Shown here: piece by piece, positions 5,505-5,580 of the stretch
Layout of the letters: each line of letters starts with the position of its first letter
Position numbering within the stretch: the first letter of the stretch is position 1
NCBI GenBank assembly: GCA_900539835.1
Contig: UQDR01000042.1
Coordinates: 1 to 5,580, forward strand
Origin: an uncultured Ruminococcus sp.
GTDB taxonomy: Bacteria; Bacillota; Clostridia; Oscillospirales; Ruminococcaceae
Length of the DNA: 5,580 nt
Reading direction: 5' to 3'
Made by a program: the position numbers and the translations under genes
Notes under the pieces: model-generated
Told to the model about the DNA's origin: nothing
Database searches by the model: none
What the model saw: the letters and a program-made list of their open reading frames with translations, nothing else

Positions 5505-5580
5505 GGGAGCATAGCTCAGCTGGGAGAGCATCTGCCTTACAAGCAGAGGGTCACAGGTTCGAGCCCTGTTGTTCCCACCA
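5505..5580 (+). tRNA. tRNA-Val (anticodon UAC)
   Basis: A complete 76-nt cloverleaf is visible. The acceptor stem is 5505-5511 with 5570-5576 (one G-U). The D arm is 5514-5517 with 5526-5529. The anticodon stem is 5531-5535 with 5543-5547. The anticodon TAC at 5538-5540 reads GUA and probably other valine codons through a modified U34. The T arm is 5553-5557 with 5565-5569, with loop TTCGAGC. The discriminator is A5577 and the CCA end (5578-5580) is encoded. It has its own promoter and may be the first gene of a tRNA cluster continuing beyond the window. Confidence 0.98.

Noticed and set aside
1..5580. CRISPR array, insertion sequence, phage or defence system
   Set aside because: No spaced direct repeats, transposase, integrase or toxin-antitoxin-like genes are present. 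The coding content is ordinary housekeeping.

Overview
The window is a compact, mostly co-directional (+ strand) housekeeping segment from a low-GC Gram-positive bacterium, most likely of class Clostridia. The assignment rests on AT-rich coding sequence, strong AAAGGAG-type ribosome binding sites, a LonA protease followed by the GTPase YsxC/EngB, a YerC/YecD-type TrpR-family gene, Hsp33, and a consensus sigma-A promoter in front of a CCA-encoding tRNA-Val. The genus cannot be fixed from the sequence. An Oscillospiraceae/Ruminococcaceae-like host is only a guess.

Layout. Positions 1-70 hold a palindrome-rich, relatively GC-rich non-coding segment (about 50% GC), perhaps the tail of the upstream unit or a dispersed repeat. 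A sigma-A-like promoter (88-115) precedes lon (159-2591). ysxC (2626-3312) follows after 34 bp and is probably co-transcribed. Next comes a 99-bp intergenic region (3313-3411), the most structured part of the window. It has a promoter with a perfect TATAAT flanked by 9-bp inverted arms, inside a larger nested fold that would bury the next gene's ribosome binding site. A second unit then runs yerC-like regulator (3412-3708), SAM methyltransferase (3708-4457, overlapping by 1 nt) and hslO (4498-5367, 40-bp gap). Finally a consensus promoter, a short leader hairpin and tRNA-Val(UAC) (5505-5580) end the window exactly at the encoded CCA.

How the genes fit together. lon (ATP-dependent proteolysis) and hslO (redox-activated holdase) serve protein quality control. 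ysxC serves large ribosomal subunit assembly. The yerC-like gene is a probable DNA-binding regulator whose target may be its own promoter. The methyltransferase substrate is unknown.

No mobile element, CRISPR array or obviously novel multi-gene system is visible. The interest lies in cis-regulatory detail. The yerC leader combines an operator-like repeat, a ribosome-binding-site-sequestering fold and a possible aromatic-rich leader ORF. The start regions of lon and hslO share an odd arrangement: a strong Shine-Dalgarno 27-32 nt away from the start codon, with a small hairpin and a 5-codon TTG mini-ORF in between.
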